NCBI GenBank assembly: GCA_947038175.1
Contig: CAMQVJ010000012.1
Span: 1-48,850 of the forward strand
From: an uncultured Desulfovibrio sp.
GTDB lineage: Bacteria; Desulfobacterota; Desulfovibrionia; Desulfovibrionales; Desulfovibrionaceae
Reading direction: 5' to 3'
Length of the DNA: 48,850 nt
The translations under genes were made by a program, and so were the position numbers. Below are positions 33,667-43,148 of the stretch, one piece after another. The notes under the pieces are model-generated. The model was not told where the DNA came from. It saw only the letters and a program-made list of their open reading frames with translations, and searched no databases. Positions within the stretch are counted from its first letter, which is position 1. Each line of letters opens with the position of its first letter.

Positions 33667-35700
33667 TTAATTTGATTTAAGGCTCTCAATAATAGAGGAT
33701 AGGGACTGTGCTTGATTGGCTAATTCTGAAACAGCAGCGTTAGCAGCAATCATGGCTTGAGTGGTTTCATTTGCTATAGTACTAATTCCGCTAATGGAAA
33801 GTGTTATTTTATCGGACGTCCTTGATTGTTCTTCACTCGCTATGGCGATAGCCTTTACGCCGCCCGCACTTTTATCTGCTATTTCTAGTATGCCATGCAA
33901 GGCTTCTCCACTTGCATCGGTTAGTGTTGTTGCATCTTCAATCTTTTGTATAACGCTATCCACATGGTTTACGTTAATACTGGTACTTTTTTGAATATCA
34001 GCAATGGTATTTGCAACATTAGTAGTTGAGACAAGTGTTTTTTCTGCTAGTTTACGTACTTCATCTGCCACAACTGCAAAGCCTCGCCCTGCCTCGCCAG
34101 CCCTTGCCGCTTCAATGGCAGCATTCAAAGCAAGCAGATTTGTTTGGTCGGCAATGTCGGAGATGACTCCCATAATAGTTGAAATAGAACCTGCGTGCGT
34201 GGCTAAAGTATTCATACTTTCTTTTAGTAGCGCAGAATCTTCTTGGACATCTGTGATTGCGTTTTTACATTGTTCTGTGATTTTTGAACCGTCTGTTGCT
34301 TGCAATTTTGTTGTTTCTGAAAGTTCAGCACTTGTACTAGCATTTCTTGCAACTTCAAGCACAGTACTGTTCATTTCTTCCATGGCGGTTGCCGTCTCCA
34401 TAATTCTCACGGCTTGTTCTTCTGCCCCTCGTGAGGATAATTCAATTTGTGCAACAAGTTCTTTGGAGGCAGAGGCTATAATGTCAACTATGCCTTCTAA
34501 TTGATTCGCAGCATCGAGAAGTCCTTCTTGTTTTGCTGTCTCTGCTGCTAGTTTTGCTGCTTCCGCTTCTTTTGTTGCTCTTTGTGCTTCATCTTTTGCG
34601 CAAAGCGCTTCTTGGTTTTGTTGATTTGCTTCTTCAATTTTATTTTTAAGAGAATCTACCATATATCTGAGTGTGTCTGCTAATTTACCAAGGTCATCCT
34701 GTCTATAGACGTCAAGCTTTGCATCAGCATTTCCACGAGTAATCTCATCTGTAAACGCGATGATTTTTCCAATAGGTGCTAATATTCGAGAAAGTATGAT
34801 TAAACCGAGTATAACCGTAATAATAAACGTGATCACACACGCTAATATGGTCATATATATGGCTTCATAATACTGTTTAAATGCCGTCGAAAGGGGAGTG
34901 CCAATAAAGTGGATGCCGATAATCTTGTTGGCGTAATTAGTAATAGGCCAGTAGGTCGTTACAAAAGATTCGTTTGCTATATCACTAATGCTGTTAGTTA
35001 TTTTTCCGTGTTCAAATATATTACTACGAATACTATCGCTCGCTAATTGTGATCCTGTAAAGCGTGATCCGTTAACTTCGATAGTGGTTGCTACTCGAAT
35101 GTCATCTTTGAATATGGTCACATGGAATTGTGTTAACTCTTTGATATAATCTACAAAGTAAGGCGTTTCTGTGTCGATAGCAGCGAGTAATACAAAATCT
35201 GTATCGGTAATGGGTTCCATTGCGCCTAGCATCATTTTGCCAGCAAAATCCCCCGCTCCTTCTGGTGCAATAAAAAAGCTATTTTCGCTATCATCAAATT
35301 TTCCTTGTGTAATGCCTGGGGGGAATTTTGGATTGGCATTTAGTCCCGTGCTATCCAGAATAATACCTTCTTTATCAAGGAGGACAATAAAAGATGTTCC
35401 TAGTGTTTTTTGTAGAATTTCTAATTCTTGTTTGATATCATCTGTGAAGCCGTTTACGATGAGATTTTTAAAATTATCCATACTAGCTGTAAGGGATCTA
35501 TCTATGGTGTCCTGCGCACCATCAAGAATAAAATCATGAAAGTGCTTTGTTACAAGATTTCCCGCTTGCAAATTGGACATGATAGGTTTTCGCATATAAT
35601 AAATAGATGATAGAGTAACAACGCACGCAAGGAATAGTAAAAAACAAGCCAATAAACCTAGTATTTTTCCACGTGTACTTTTTGTCTCTAGTAATTTCAT
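33667..35700 (-). CDS. Methyl-accepting chemotaxis protein
   Basis: A 677-residue chemoreceptor. After a cytoplasmic start comes TM1 ([20 protein letters not shown]), a ~270-residue periplasmic cache-type sensor domain, TM2 (near residue 285, [19 protein letters not shown]), a HAMP domain ([20 protein letters not shown]), a long heptad-rich helix with Ala/Glu/Lys repeats, and the signalling tip [40 protein letters not shown]. It ends LKSN, without a CheR/CheB-binding pentapeptide. I start at the ATG at 35700 (AGGGG ~8 nt upstream); the frame reaches a GTG at 35736 that has no ribosome binding site. The ligand is not predictable. No che gene is nearby. Confidence 0.95.
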   Translation of the reverse strand: MKLLETKSTRGKILGLLACFLLFLACVVTLSSIYYMRKPIMSNLQAGNLVTKHFHDFILDGAQDTIDRSLTASMDNFKNLIVNGFTDDIKQELEILQKTLGTSFIVLLDKEGIILDSTGLNANPKFPPGITQGKFDDSENSFFIAPEGAGDFAGKMMLGAMEPITDTDFVLLAAIDTETPYFVDYIKELTQFHVTIFKDDIRVATTIEVNGSRFTGSQLASDSIRSNIFEHGKITNSISDIANESFVTTYWPITNYANKIIGIHFIGTPLSTAFKQYYEAIYMTILACVITFIITVILGLIILSRILAPIGKIIAFTDEITRGNADAKLDVYRQDDLGKLADTLRYMVDSLKNKIEEANQQNQEALCAKDEAQRATKEAEAAKLAAETAKQEGLLDAANQLEGIVDIIASASKELVAQIELSSRGAEEQAVRIMETATAMEEMNSTVLEVARNASTSAELSETTKLQATDGSKITEQCKNAITDVQEDSALLKESMNTLATHAGSISTIMGVISDIADQTNLLALNAAIEAARAGEAGRGFAVVADEVRKLAEKTLVSTTNVANTIADIQKSTSINVNHVDSVIQKIEDATTLTDASGEALHGILEIADKSAGGVKAIAIASEEQSRTSDKITLSISGISTIANETTQAMIAANAAVSELANQAQSLSSIIESLKSN

Positions 35701-35948
35701 GATAAAACCCCTTTTGTTATTAAGATTTATATTCACCCTACTTATGAAATTATAGGAGGAAATAAACCTTCTATGGTATGGTATGTAACATTTTAGGGGG
35801 ATAAAGACAATAGAAAAAATAATTGTGTCTCATAGATTTAAAGGCTATTTTAAAAACACGAGAGGAGAGCTTTTTAGATAAATGGTTTTAAAAATAAATC
35901 AAAAATCGCAGTATGTAATAAGCGATATATTAAATAGAAGGAGCTTTT

Positions 35949-36362
35949 ATGCTTGAAAGATATGATGAAATTATGCGATTGAGTGAAGACGGGTATAATT
36001 GTGCACAAGCGATCGCCTGTGCGTATGCTGATATTACGGGATTATCGCATAAAGATTTATTTAAACTCACTGAATTTTTGGGCGGTGGCATAGGGCGTAT
36101 GCAAGAAATGTGTGGAGCTTTGTGTGCTGCGTTTCTTGTGGTCAGCTATCTTAATAGCGACGGGGAGCTTGCCCAAGGCAAAACAAAAAATGACACGTAT
36201 GTAAAGGTTCGTGCCTTGCATGATGCTTTTGTGGAGAAACTTGGCTCTTCTCAATGTAAGGTTTTGTTGAACGGCGAAACGCCAAGGAAGGGCATGTGCC
36301 GTGATAAGCTCTTAGTTTCTTGTGAGAACTTAGAAAAGATGCTTGAAGATATGAAGCTCTAA
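35949..36362 (+). CDS. C_GCAxxG_C_C-family protein
   Basis: A 137-residue putative redox or metal protein named for its cysteine pattern. The family motif is here: NCAQAI near residue 17, GGGIGRMQEMCGALCAAFLV (~46-65) with the C-G-A-x-C, and C-terminal cysteines KVLLNGETPRKGMCRDKLLVSCE. AGGAG precedes the ATG. Members are common in anaerobes and may be linked to electron transfer, function untested. It is a single gene between the MCP and a palindromic repeat. Confidence 0.88.
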   Translation: MLERYDEIMRLSEDGYNCAQAIACAYADITGLSHKDLFKLTEFLGGGIGRMQEMCGALCAAFLVVSYLNSDGELAQGKTKNDTYVKVRALHDAFVEKLGSSQCKVLLNGETPRKGMCRDKLLVSCENLEKMLEDMKL

Positions 36363-36416
36363 AGTCCAAAAATAAATTGATATATTAACACCCTCTCCGT
36401 AATCGTATTCTATACG

Positions 36417-36488
36417 CTTTTTCAGGAAAGGGGGGTACGGGGGGAAGACCTCATTTTGTGCTACAAAATGGGGTTTTCCCCCCGTTAA
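36417..36488 (+). repeat. Palindromic repeat (TTTTTCAGGAAAGGGG family)
   Basis: CTTTTTCAGGAAAGGGGGGT, ACGGGGGGAAGACCTCATTT, TGTGCTACAAAATGGGGTTTTCCCCCC. It is near-identical to the copy inside the dus gene (43842-43921), and lies between two convergent genes, where it may end both. Confidence 0.85.
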
Positions 36489-36518
36489 TTCCAACTCCAA
36501 AAAAACAGATTATCGAAA

Positions 36519-37988
36519 CTATGAATTATTCTTTATAGCATCGTCAAGACTAATGCCAATTGCTTTTGCGATACCTGCGCCGTAATCGGGGTCAGCTTTG
36601 TAGCAGTGGTATATGTGGCGTTCTTGTACGTCTTTGCTCACGCCTGCAATGGCACGAGCGGTGTTGCCAAAGAGTGCTTCTTTTTCTTTGGTGTTCATGA
36701 CTCTGAATAATTTGCCTGGTTGCTCAAATAAATCCGCATCGTCGCAGACGTAGTTCCAGCGATCTGCGTTGCCGTCAATTTTGAGTGGTGGTTCGGAAAA
36801 ATCGGGTTGTTCTTTCCATGCGCCAGTGGTGTTTGGCTCGTAAGAAGTTGTTCTTCCGTGATTTCCGTCTACTCGCATTTGTCCGTCTCTGTGATAGCTG
36901 TGGAATGGGCATCGGGCGGTGTTTACAGGAATAAGATGATGGTTGACTCCTAGGCGATAGCGCTGTGCATCACCGTAGGAAAAGAGTCGGCCTTGTAGCA
37001 TTTTGTCGGGTGAAAATCCGATACCAGGGACGACGGAGGCAGGGTTGAAGGCAGCCTGTTCTACTTCTGCAAAGTAGTTTTCAGGGTTGCGATTGAGCTC
37101 AAGCACACCCACTTCTATGAGGGGAGCGTCTTTGTGGAACCAAACTTTTGTAAGGTCGAAGGGGTGGTAGCCAAGTTCTTCTGCTTTTTTTTCTTCCATC
37201 ACCTGAATTTTGAGAGTCCAGCGAGGGTAATCCTTCTTTTCGATGCTTTCAAGGAGATCTTTTTGGAAGCTTTCTCTGTCTTTTGCTACAATGGCTTCTG
37301 CTTCTGCGTCCGTTTGGTTTTTAATACCTTGTTGTGTCTTGAAATGAAATTTCACCCAGTAGCGTTCGTTGTTGGCATTAATGAAGCTGAAAGTGTGACT
37401 GCCGAACCCGTGCATGTGGCGATAGGAAAGAGGGATACCTCGATCACTCATAACAATGGTTACTTGGTGTAGGGCTTCTGGAAGTCCTGTCCAAAAATCC
37501 CAGTTGTTTTGAGCGCTTCGCATGTTTGTGTGTGGGTCACGTTTGACAGCGTGGTTAAGGTCAGGGAATTTGAGAGGGTCTCTTAGGAAGAATACAGGAG
37601 TATTATTGCCCACCATGTCCCAGTTGCCTTCGTCTGTGTAGAATTTGAGAGCAAAACCACGAATGTCACGCTCGGCATCTGCCGCACCACGTTCGCCCGC
37701 AACAGTTGAGAAGCGTGCAAAAAGCTCTGTTTGTTTACCAATGTGTGAAAACATATCGGCACGTGTGTATTTTGTTATATCATGGGTGACGGTGAAAGTA
37801 CCATAAGCAGCAGAACCCTTTGCGTGCATGCGTCTTTCAGGAATTACTTCTCTGTCAAAATGGGCTAGTTTTTCTAAAAACCATGTGTCTTGCATGAGAA
37901 GTGGGCCACGAGGACCTGCTGTGAGTGAATGTTGGTTGCTTGAAACGGGGGCGCCATTATTGTGGGTTAGTTTTTGATCCTTGCTCAT
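36519..37988 (-). CDS. katA: Heme catalase (clade 3)
   Basis: A 489-residue small-subunit catalase, which splits hydrogen peroxide to water and oxygen. The distal His lies in [14 protein letters not shown] (~residue 55), the distal Asn in [12 protein letters not shown] (~128) and the proximal heme Tyr in [14 protein letters not shown] (~340). The NADPH-type clade-3 C-terminus is normal ([20 protein letters not shown]). AAGGAG precedes the ATG. Catalase in a strict anaerobe of this group fits the strongly catalase-positive Bilophila. The ~400-bp upstream region holds a long inverted repeat and two more palindromes, perhaps regulatory. No peroxide regulator gene is adjacent. Confidence 0.97.
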   Translation of the reverse strand: MSKDQKLTHNNGAPVSSNQHSLTAGPRGPLLMQDTWFLEKLAHFDREVIPERRMHAKGSAAYGTFTVTHDITKYTRADMFSHIGKQTELFARFSTVAGERGAADAERDIRGFALKFYTDEGNWDMVGNNTPVFFLRDPLKFPDLNHAVKRDPHTNMRSAQNNWDFWTGLPEALHQVTIVMSDRGIPLSYRHMHGFGSHTFSFINANNERYWVKFHFKTQQGIKNQTDAEAEAIVAKDRESFQKDLLESIEKKDYPRWTLKIQVMEEKKAEELGYHPFDLTKVWFHKDAPLIEVGVLELNRNPENYFAEVEQAAFNPASVVPGIGFSPDKMLQGRLFSYGDAQRYRLGVNHHLIPVNTARCPFHSYHRDGQMRVDGNHGRTTSYEPNTTGAWKEQPDFSEPPLKIDGNADRWNYVCDDADLFEQPGKLFRVMNTKEKEALFGNTARAIAGVSKDVQERHIYHCYKADPDYGAGIAKAIGISLDDAIKNNS

Positions 37989-38101
37989 GTAAACTCCTTT
38001 TGGTTGTAGATTGTATGCTAAATACCATTAATCCCATGGAATAGAATTAATATTAAAATGATATTTTTGAGGTGTTAGAATGATTTCTAGGGGGGAATAT
38101 G

Positions 38102-38161
38102 AAGGGCATGGTTCTCAATGGTGAGATTTTTTTATTTGGGAGAATTGAGAAACATGCCCTT
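38102..38161. promoter_or_regulatory. Long inverted repeat upstream of katA
   Basis: Arms AAGGGCATGGTTCTCAAT and ATTGAGAAACATGCCCTT pair at 17 of 18 positions around a 24-nt loop that contains a T7 run. It lies ~110 bp before katA. A second hairpin (AAGCGATG-CTT-CATCGCTT) follows at 38174-38192. Confidence 0.6.
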
Positions 38162-38230
38162 ACTCGTGTGTGTAAGCGATGCTTCATCGCTTGATTAATA
38201 AACTACAGTATAACTAAGGACAGGTCAAGC

Positions 38231-38251
38231 TATTAGTAATAAATACTAATA
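38231..38251. promoter_or_regulatory. Operator-like palindrome TATTAGTA-N5-TACTAATA
   Basis: A perfect 8-bp inverted repeat with a 5-nt AT centre, about 240 bp before katA and 135 bp before the BPL_N gene. Candidate operator for the divergent pair; regulator unknown. Confidence 0.4.
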
Positions 38252-38386
38252 AGGATGCTCTGCTTTATAGGATTGTCTTGTGAATTAATTAGTAATTTTA
38301 ATGACTCACAGCATTATTGATTAATGTTGGAAAGTTTAGTCCTAATTATACCTTGCTTCTAAATTAAATCAAGGCTAGCATATTTT

Positions 38387-39781
38387 ATGCAAAATTCATC
38401 TGAAACAAAAGATACTTTTATACAAAATTTTTCCCTAAAAGCCCCTATTATTAATATACTTTGGGACGCTGCTCCATTATGGGGGCATCTTGTTTTGAAT
38501 GCTGTTATTCAAACGGGGCTTTCTTATGCGCTTATCCGCTCTGAGGATTGTAAACAGGGTGATATTCAAGCAAAAATACTCATTGTTCCAGGTGGTTCTG
38601 GAAGATTGAAAGCGAGTAAGCTTGGGAAAAAGGGTATCGAGACTGTACGGAAATTTGTTGAAAATGGTGGCACGTATATCGGGTTTTGTGGAGGGGCTGG
38701 TTTAGCCCTTACCGATGAAAATGGTGGGCTTGGTATTTGCCCATGGGGACGTAATTTTTATAAGAATCGCATGCAACACCTTGTTTCAGGGCATATTGTT
38801 TCCACACTTTATGATGATGAACTTATTCCAAAGAACCTCGCTCCTTCTGAACTTGCATGCACGCAAGGGATAGAGCTTCCCGTTTGGTGGCCAGGTAAAT
38901 TCCAAGAACCAGAAACGGAAATAGCACGAGATTCCTTACAAGGGCCTGTTCGTGTTCTAGCTCGTTATAAGGATATGGGAAAGGATTTGCACGTTGCAGA
39001 TTTACCCATGCAGAAACTCCCCGCCAGTGCGTTGGAAGATTGGCATACATTATACGGTGTTACTTTGCGCCCTAATCTTCTTGATGGACAGCCCGCTATT
39101 CTTACAGGTACATTTGGCAAGGGGCAATATATTATAAGTTACAGTCATTTAGAAACACCTGATTCTCCAGTTGCCAACGAAATTTTTGCCCATATGCTTT
39201 GCACTTCACTGAAGAATGTTGACTCTTATATTTCTGATGCAACAAGTGTGGCTTTTGATTCCAAAGGGAAAGGGCTTGTTAAAAACATATTAAATACAAA
39301 GCCTTATTTGCCCACATGGATTAATCCGTATAAGGAAAGTACGTCCCAAAGTCATTGGACTATCTTGAATGAATTTTATGGAAAGCTTGAGGATTTATTC
39401 AGGCTAGGCGTTGATTTGCATCTGCTCTTTTTTCGCACAGAATGGCTGTATGGATGGCATAATGCTGTTCCTGGGTCACAGCTCAATGCACTGCGTGTGG
39501 CGCTTTTGCGCTCTTTATTATTACCGAGCAATGCACGGCGTGAAAAATATATGCTTGAGCACGGTATGCATTTTGCGGAAAATATGCTTTTATTTATCAC
39601 AAGTGCGGAAAGTTGGCTTTTGGCAAGGCGTTTAAGTGAAACTCTAGGAGAGGCTGGCATGATTCCTTTACCTATTTTGAACGCACAAAAGCAAGAATTA
39701 TTTGGAAAACATATGGCCGGTGGTGGCTTATATGGAATTTTACTTGAATGGTTGGATGAATTTCTTTTTTTAGAAAGTTGA
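38387..39781 (+). CDS. BPL_N-domain (biotin-protein-ligase N-terminal-like) protein
   Basis: A 464-residue protein whose first ~290 residues are a class-I glutamine-amidotransferase-like BPL_N domain: INILWDAAPLWGHLVLNAVI, LIVPGGSGRLKASKLG, and the nucleophile-elbow GFCGGAGLALTDENGGLG with a Cys. A GTFGKGQYIISYSHLETPD segment closes the domain. The last ~150 residues are helical, of unknown type. No ligase domain follows. The family function is unknown. It is 19 nt upstream of fmt on the same strand, so likely in one operon with it. The ribosome binding site is weak, so the start is less certain. Confidence 0.82.
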   Translation: MQNSSETKDTFIQNFSLKAPIINILWDAAPLWGHLVLNAVIQTGLSYALIRSEDCKQGDIQAKILIVPGGSGRLKASKLGKKGIETVRKFVENGGTYIGFCGGAGLALTDENGGLGICPWGRNFYKNRMQHLVSGHIVSTLYDDELIPKNLAPSELACTQGIELPVWWPGKFQEPETEIARDSLQGPVRVLARYKDMGKDLHVADLPMQKLPASALEDWHTLYGVTLRPNLLDGQPAILTGTFGKGQYIISYSHLETPDSPVANEIFAHMLCTSLKNVDSYISDATSVAFDSKGKGLVKNILNTKPYLPTWINPYKESTSQSHWTILNEFYGKLEDLFRLGVDLHLLFFRTEWLYGWHNAVPGSQLNALRVALLRSLLLPSNARREKYMLEHGMHFAENMLLFITSAESWLLARRLSETLGEAGMIPLPILNAQKQELFGKHMAGGGLYGILLEWLDEFLFLES

Positions 39782-39800
39782 AGCTTGTACGGAGAATAGT

Positions 39801-40841
39801 ATGCGTATTGTTTATATGGGAACACCTCAATTTGCAGCCCAAGTTTTAGAAAATATCGTGAAATTTGAGCATGCAGAAATTGTTGCGCTTTATGCTCAGC
39901 CCGATAGGCAAGCAGGGCGGGGTAAGAAATTACATGAGCCAGAAACAAAAATTCTAGCGACTAGCCTTGGTATTCCCGTTTTTCAGCCTCAAAGTTTTAA
40001 AAATAATCCAGAAGCACTTGCGCAGTTGAAAGAATTAAATCCCGATGTTTTAGTGGTGGCAGCGTATGGGATGCTCCTTCCGCAAGAAGTTCTCGATATT
40101 CCAAAATATGGCGCCTATAATGTGCATGCCTCTCTTTTGCCACAATATAGAGGAGCAGCACCCGTTCAACGTGCTCTTATCGCAGGCGATCGCCTTACAG
40201 GGGTGACTATTATGCGCATGGAAAAGGGACTCGACACAGGGCCTATTCTTTTGCAACAGGTTGTGGATATCAAAGATTCAGAAAGCTTGAGCGATAATTG
40301 CTATACATTACTTGAGGCCTTGGCTGACCGTGGCGGAAAACTCATGAATATGGCTTTAAATATGATACGGGACAATAGGGCAGACGTGGTTATGCAAAAC
40401 CATGAAAAAGCTACTCATGCACCGAAACTCACCAAGCAAGAAGCTCTCATAGATTGGGCGAAAAGTGCCGAAGAAATTCATAATCATGTGAGAGGTTTTT
40501 CTCCAAATCCAGGGGCAACAGCTAAACTGCAAATCAATGATAAAGAACCTATACAAGTGCGTATCGAAAAAGGTTTTGTGCTTGAACGCCTTGGCTTTGA
40601 TGTGGTAGAATGGAATACACAAAATACACAAAGCCCTTGCAGTGAAAGCCATGTAGGAAAAATAATGGGGATTTATAACGATTATATCCTTGTAAAAACG
40701 GGTAAGGGTTATTATGGAATAAGCCAGATTCGTTTGGCAGGAAAAGACCCTATGAATGCAAAAGCGTTTAATAATGGTTATTTCAAAAATAACGAATCTT
40801 TGCAGTTTTTACCAAAAGAAGCCGAAATCGTAGCAGAATAA
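39801..40841 (+). CDS. fmt: Methionyl-tRNA formyltransferase
   Basis: Fmt adds a formyl group from 10-formyl-THF to initiator Met-tRNA. The 346-residue protein starts RIVYMGTPQFAAQVL and has the folate-site and catalytic NVHASLLPQYRGAAPVQRAL (with the conserved Asn, His and later Asp of GLDTGPIL). The C-terminal tRNA-binding domain contains EIHNHVRGFSPNPGA and GISQIRLAGK. Usual length is ~315; an extra stretch near residue 265-290 (WNTQNTQSPCSESHVG) accounts for part of the difference. GGAG is 7 nt before the ATG. def, its usual partner, is not here; the upstream partner is the BPL_N gene. Confidence 0.96.
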   Translation: MRIVYMGTPQFAAQVLENIVKFEHAEIVALYAQPDRQAGRGKKLHEPETKILATSLGIPVFQPQSFKNNPEALAQLKELNPDVLVVAAYGMLLPQEVLDIPKYGAYNVHASLLPQYRGAAPVQRALIAGDRLTGVTIMRMEKGLDTGPILLQQVVDIKDSESLSDNCYTLLEALADRGGKLMNMALNMIRDNRADVVMQNHEKATHAPKLTKQEALIDWAKSAEEIHNHVRGFSPNPGATAKLQINDKEPIQVRIEKGFVLERLGFDVVEWNTQNTQSPCSESHVGKIMGIYNDYILVKTGKGYYGISQIRLAGKDPMNAKAFNNGYFKNNESLQFLPKEAEIVAE

Positions 40842-40884
40842 AATCTTAGACGTAAAATATTAATTCCTCATAGGAGCAATAAAA

Positions 40885-41292
40885 ATGGCGACATTAAAAG
40901 CAGAATATCTTGGTGAGCTTAGAACACAAGCGACACATGTGGAAAGTAATACAACTATTATTACGGATGCACCTGTTGATAATAATGGAAAAGGCGAAGC
41001 TTTTTCTCCTACAGATTTATGCGCAAGTGCCCTTGCAACATGTGCTATGACGATTATTGGGATTTATGCCCAAAGTCATGGGATGACTGTTGAAGGCACA
41101 AAAATGGATATTGTGAAAGTGATGGCTTCTGAGCCTAGACGTATAGCTAAGATTGAAATTACCTTCACTATGCCAGCAAATAATTATTCTGATATGGCGA
41201 AAGCATCGATTGAAAAAGCGGCTCATACATGCCCAGTTTCTCAAAGTTTGAATAGTGATTTAGAGCAGGTGTTTAATTTTATTTGGTTATAA
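40885..41292 (+). CDS. OsmC-family protein
   Basis: A 135-residue OsmC/Ohr-fold protein, a family of thiol-dependent peroxidases for organic hydroperoxides. The two catalytic cysteines are in LATCAMTIIG (~residue 52) and AHTCPVSQSLN (~119). FSPTDLCASALATC is the usual YeaZ-free OsmC phrase preceding the first. AGGAG precedes the ATG. It lies 43 nt after fmt and 54 nt before the RsmB-type gene, so these may be one transcript. Sub-type (OsmC or Ohr or YhfA) unsettled. Confidence 0.92.
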   Translation: MATLKAEYLGELRTQATHVESNTTIITDAPVDNNGKGEAFSPTDLCASALATCAMTIIGIYAQSHGMTVEGTKMDIVKVMASEPRRIAKIEITFTMPANNYSDMAKASIEKAAHTCPVSQSLNSDLEQVFNFIWL

Positions 41293-41346
41293 TGGGTTCT
41301 TTGTTTTTTAGAAGTATAAGTCAAAACGTATGTATAAAGGTATATA

Positions 41347-43023
41347 ATGGAAGATTCCAAACAAGAACGAGGAAAGCTTTGCTCTCAAGTGCAAGTAAAG
41401 ACACATAAAAAAGCAGACTCAAGCAAAAAAGAAAAGCATCTAGAAAGTGCTCGCCATCTTGCTGTTTTTGTTATTGGGGCGTCTCTTGGCTCGTCTGTCC
41501 CATTGCCTGTTATGCTCAATAATGCCTTTCAAGACCAAGAAGAAAAAAATCCTGCGGCGTATGCCAGTCGAAACAATGCATTTTGTACCCAGCTTGTTTA
41601 TGGTTATTTTCGACATGCAGGGCTTTTGCGTTTTGCTCTTGCTGATTTTGTAAAAAAACCTCAGAGTTTGCCACAAGAATGCCTCATAGCTCTTTATCTT
41701 GGGGCTTATGAAATATTGTTTTTAAACGATGTGGAAAATTTTAGAGACAATAGCCACGCCATTCTTTTTGAATATGTGGAAATGATAAAAACAGGATTTG
41801 GGCAGAAACTTTCAGGACTTATTAATGGTGTTCTGAGAAATGTGCAACGTGGTAAAGAAGAAATTCTTATGCGTCTTGAAGAAGTGAAAAAAACATATAC
41901 TGCGCCCATTCTTTCGCATCAAATTCCGAGTAAAAAAAGTATACGCAAAATGCACGCACTCGCTGATTTTCCTGATTTTTTTAGCGATGAAATACATAAA
42001 GACTTTTTGCAAGGCCTTGTTAGGAATAGTTTTTTTGCTCCTGTTCCTAGCTATCGAGTGAACGCAAAGTTTAAAGATATGCTCTGCGAAAATCTCCAAG
42101 ATATTCAAATGACGCAAGCAGAAACTAAAAATTCAGAATATACTTTAATAGAAAATACTTGTCTTTATTGGGCAAAGCCAAAAGAGCAAAGTAAGGAATT
42201 AGTAAAAGAAATTAAGCAATGGGAAAATGATGGTTTACTCACAAGGCAAGGCGTCAGCTCTCAATTGGTGGCGAAGAAAATTGCTGAATTTATTCAGTCG
42301 CTCCCTAAGTTTAGAGGTCTTGAAAATCAAAATACTGATAATACATTAGCACAAAACGAATTTCTTGTGTGGGATGCATGCTGTGGGCGTGGCGGTAAAA
42401 GTAGCGCTGTTATGGAAACAGGAGTGCCTGTCCATCTTTGTAGTGACCCAAATGCGGAACGCCTTTCTTATGCAGAAGAAAACATGGGACGACTTCGCCT
42501 TTTTGATACTCATAATAGTCCTGATGTTCCTAGTTCCCCCGACTGCCTTGGCACCCCCCATACTCCCGACAGCGCTGCCTCTCCTGATAAACCTCTTTTT
42601 TGTGTGAAGTCTGCTGAGGAAATAGCCGAAAAGATAGGCTCAAAAGAATCCGAAGACTTCGCCCATAGATTCAGCAGTGAGAAATTTTCTTTTATAATAC
42701 TTGATAGTCCTTGCTCTACATCGGGAACGATAGCGAGAAACCCTGAAGTTAAGCATCGTATTAATCCTGAAAGCCTTGAAGTGATCACGAAATTGCAAGC
42801 AGAACTTTTGAATACGACATGGGAATGCCTCCAAGAGGGTGGATATCTTATGTATATAACGTGTTCTGTTTTTAGCAAGGAAAATGACGAACAAGTTTCC
42901 CGTTTTATGGAAGAGCATAACGCTACGCTTGTTGAACAAAATTATATTATTCCTTATGCAATTTCCGAGGAATTTAAAGGACATGATATTTTATTTTATG
43001 CACTTTTACAAAAAACGCCCTAA
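41347..43023 (+). CDS. rsmB: RsmB/NOP-family RNA m5C methyltransferase
   Basis: A 558-residue protein with the RsmB layout. After a ~35-residue Lys-rich start, residues ~38-180 form a NusB-like RNA-binding domain (RNNAFCTQLVYGYFRHAG, LYLGAYEILFL). The Rossmann methyltransferase half has the SAM motif VWDACCGRGGKSSAVME, FIILDSPCSTSGTIARNPEV, and the nucleophile in MYITCSVFSKENDEQV. It would methylate 16S rRNA C967. Usual length is ~430-450. Extra length comes from the middle and from a Ser/Pro/Asp-rich insert of ~30 residues between SAM-binding and catalytic motifs (SPDVPSSPDCLGTPHTPDS). AAGG precedes the ATG. The strong terminator downstream closes the group. Confidence 0.88.
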   Translation: MEDSKQERGKLCSQVQVKTHKKADSSKKEKHLESARHLAVFVIGASLGSSVPLPVMLNNAFQDQEEKNPAAYASRNNAFCTQLVYGYFRHAGLLRFALADFVKKPQSLPQECLIALYLGAYEILFLNDVENFRDNSHAILFEYVEMIKTGFGQKLSGLINGVLRNVQRGKEEILMRLEEVKKTYTAPILSHQIPSKKSIRKMHALADFPDFFSDEIHKDFLQGLVRNSFFAPVPSYRVNAKFKDMLCENLQDIQMTQAETKNSEYTLIENTCLYWAKPKEQSKELVKEIKQWENDGLLTRQGVSSQLVAKKIAEFIQSLPKFRGLENQNTDNTLAQNEFLVWDACCGRGGKSSAVMETGVPVHLCSDPNAERLSYAEENMGRLRLFDTHNSPDVPSSPDCLGTPHTPDSAASPDKPLFCVKSAEEIAEKIGSKESEDFAHRFSSEKFSFIILDSPCSTSGTIARNPEVKHRINPESLEVITKLQAELLNTTWECLQEGGYLMYITCSVFSKENDEQVSRFMEEHNATLVEQNYIIPYAISEEFKGHDILFYALLQKTP

Positions 43024-43063
43024 GCGAATAAATGATTAAGAATTTTCTGAAAAATAAATATTC

Positions 43064-43107
43064 AAAAAAAGGCATTATTATCTAGCCGATAATATTGCCT
43101 TTTTTTA
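43064..43107. terminator. Bidirectional terminator
   Basis: AAAAGGCA-T-TATTATC / GATAATA-T-TGCCTTTT stem with flanking A- and T-runs, between the convergent methyltransferase and dus genes. Confidence 0.88.
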
Positions 43108-43148
43108 AACAAAATTTCTTTTCTTTAAAAATCTCATGCCCTAATAAA

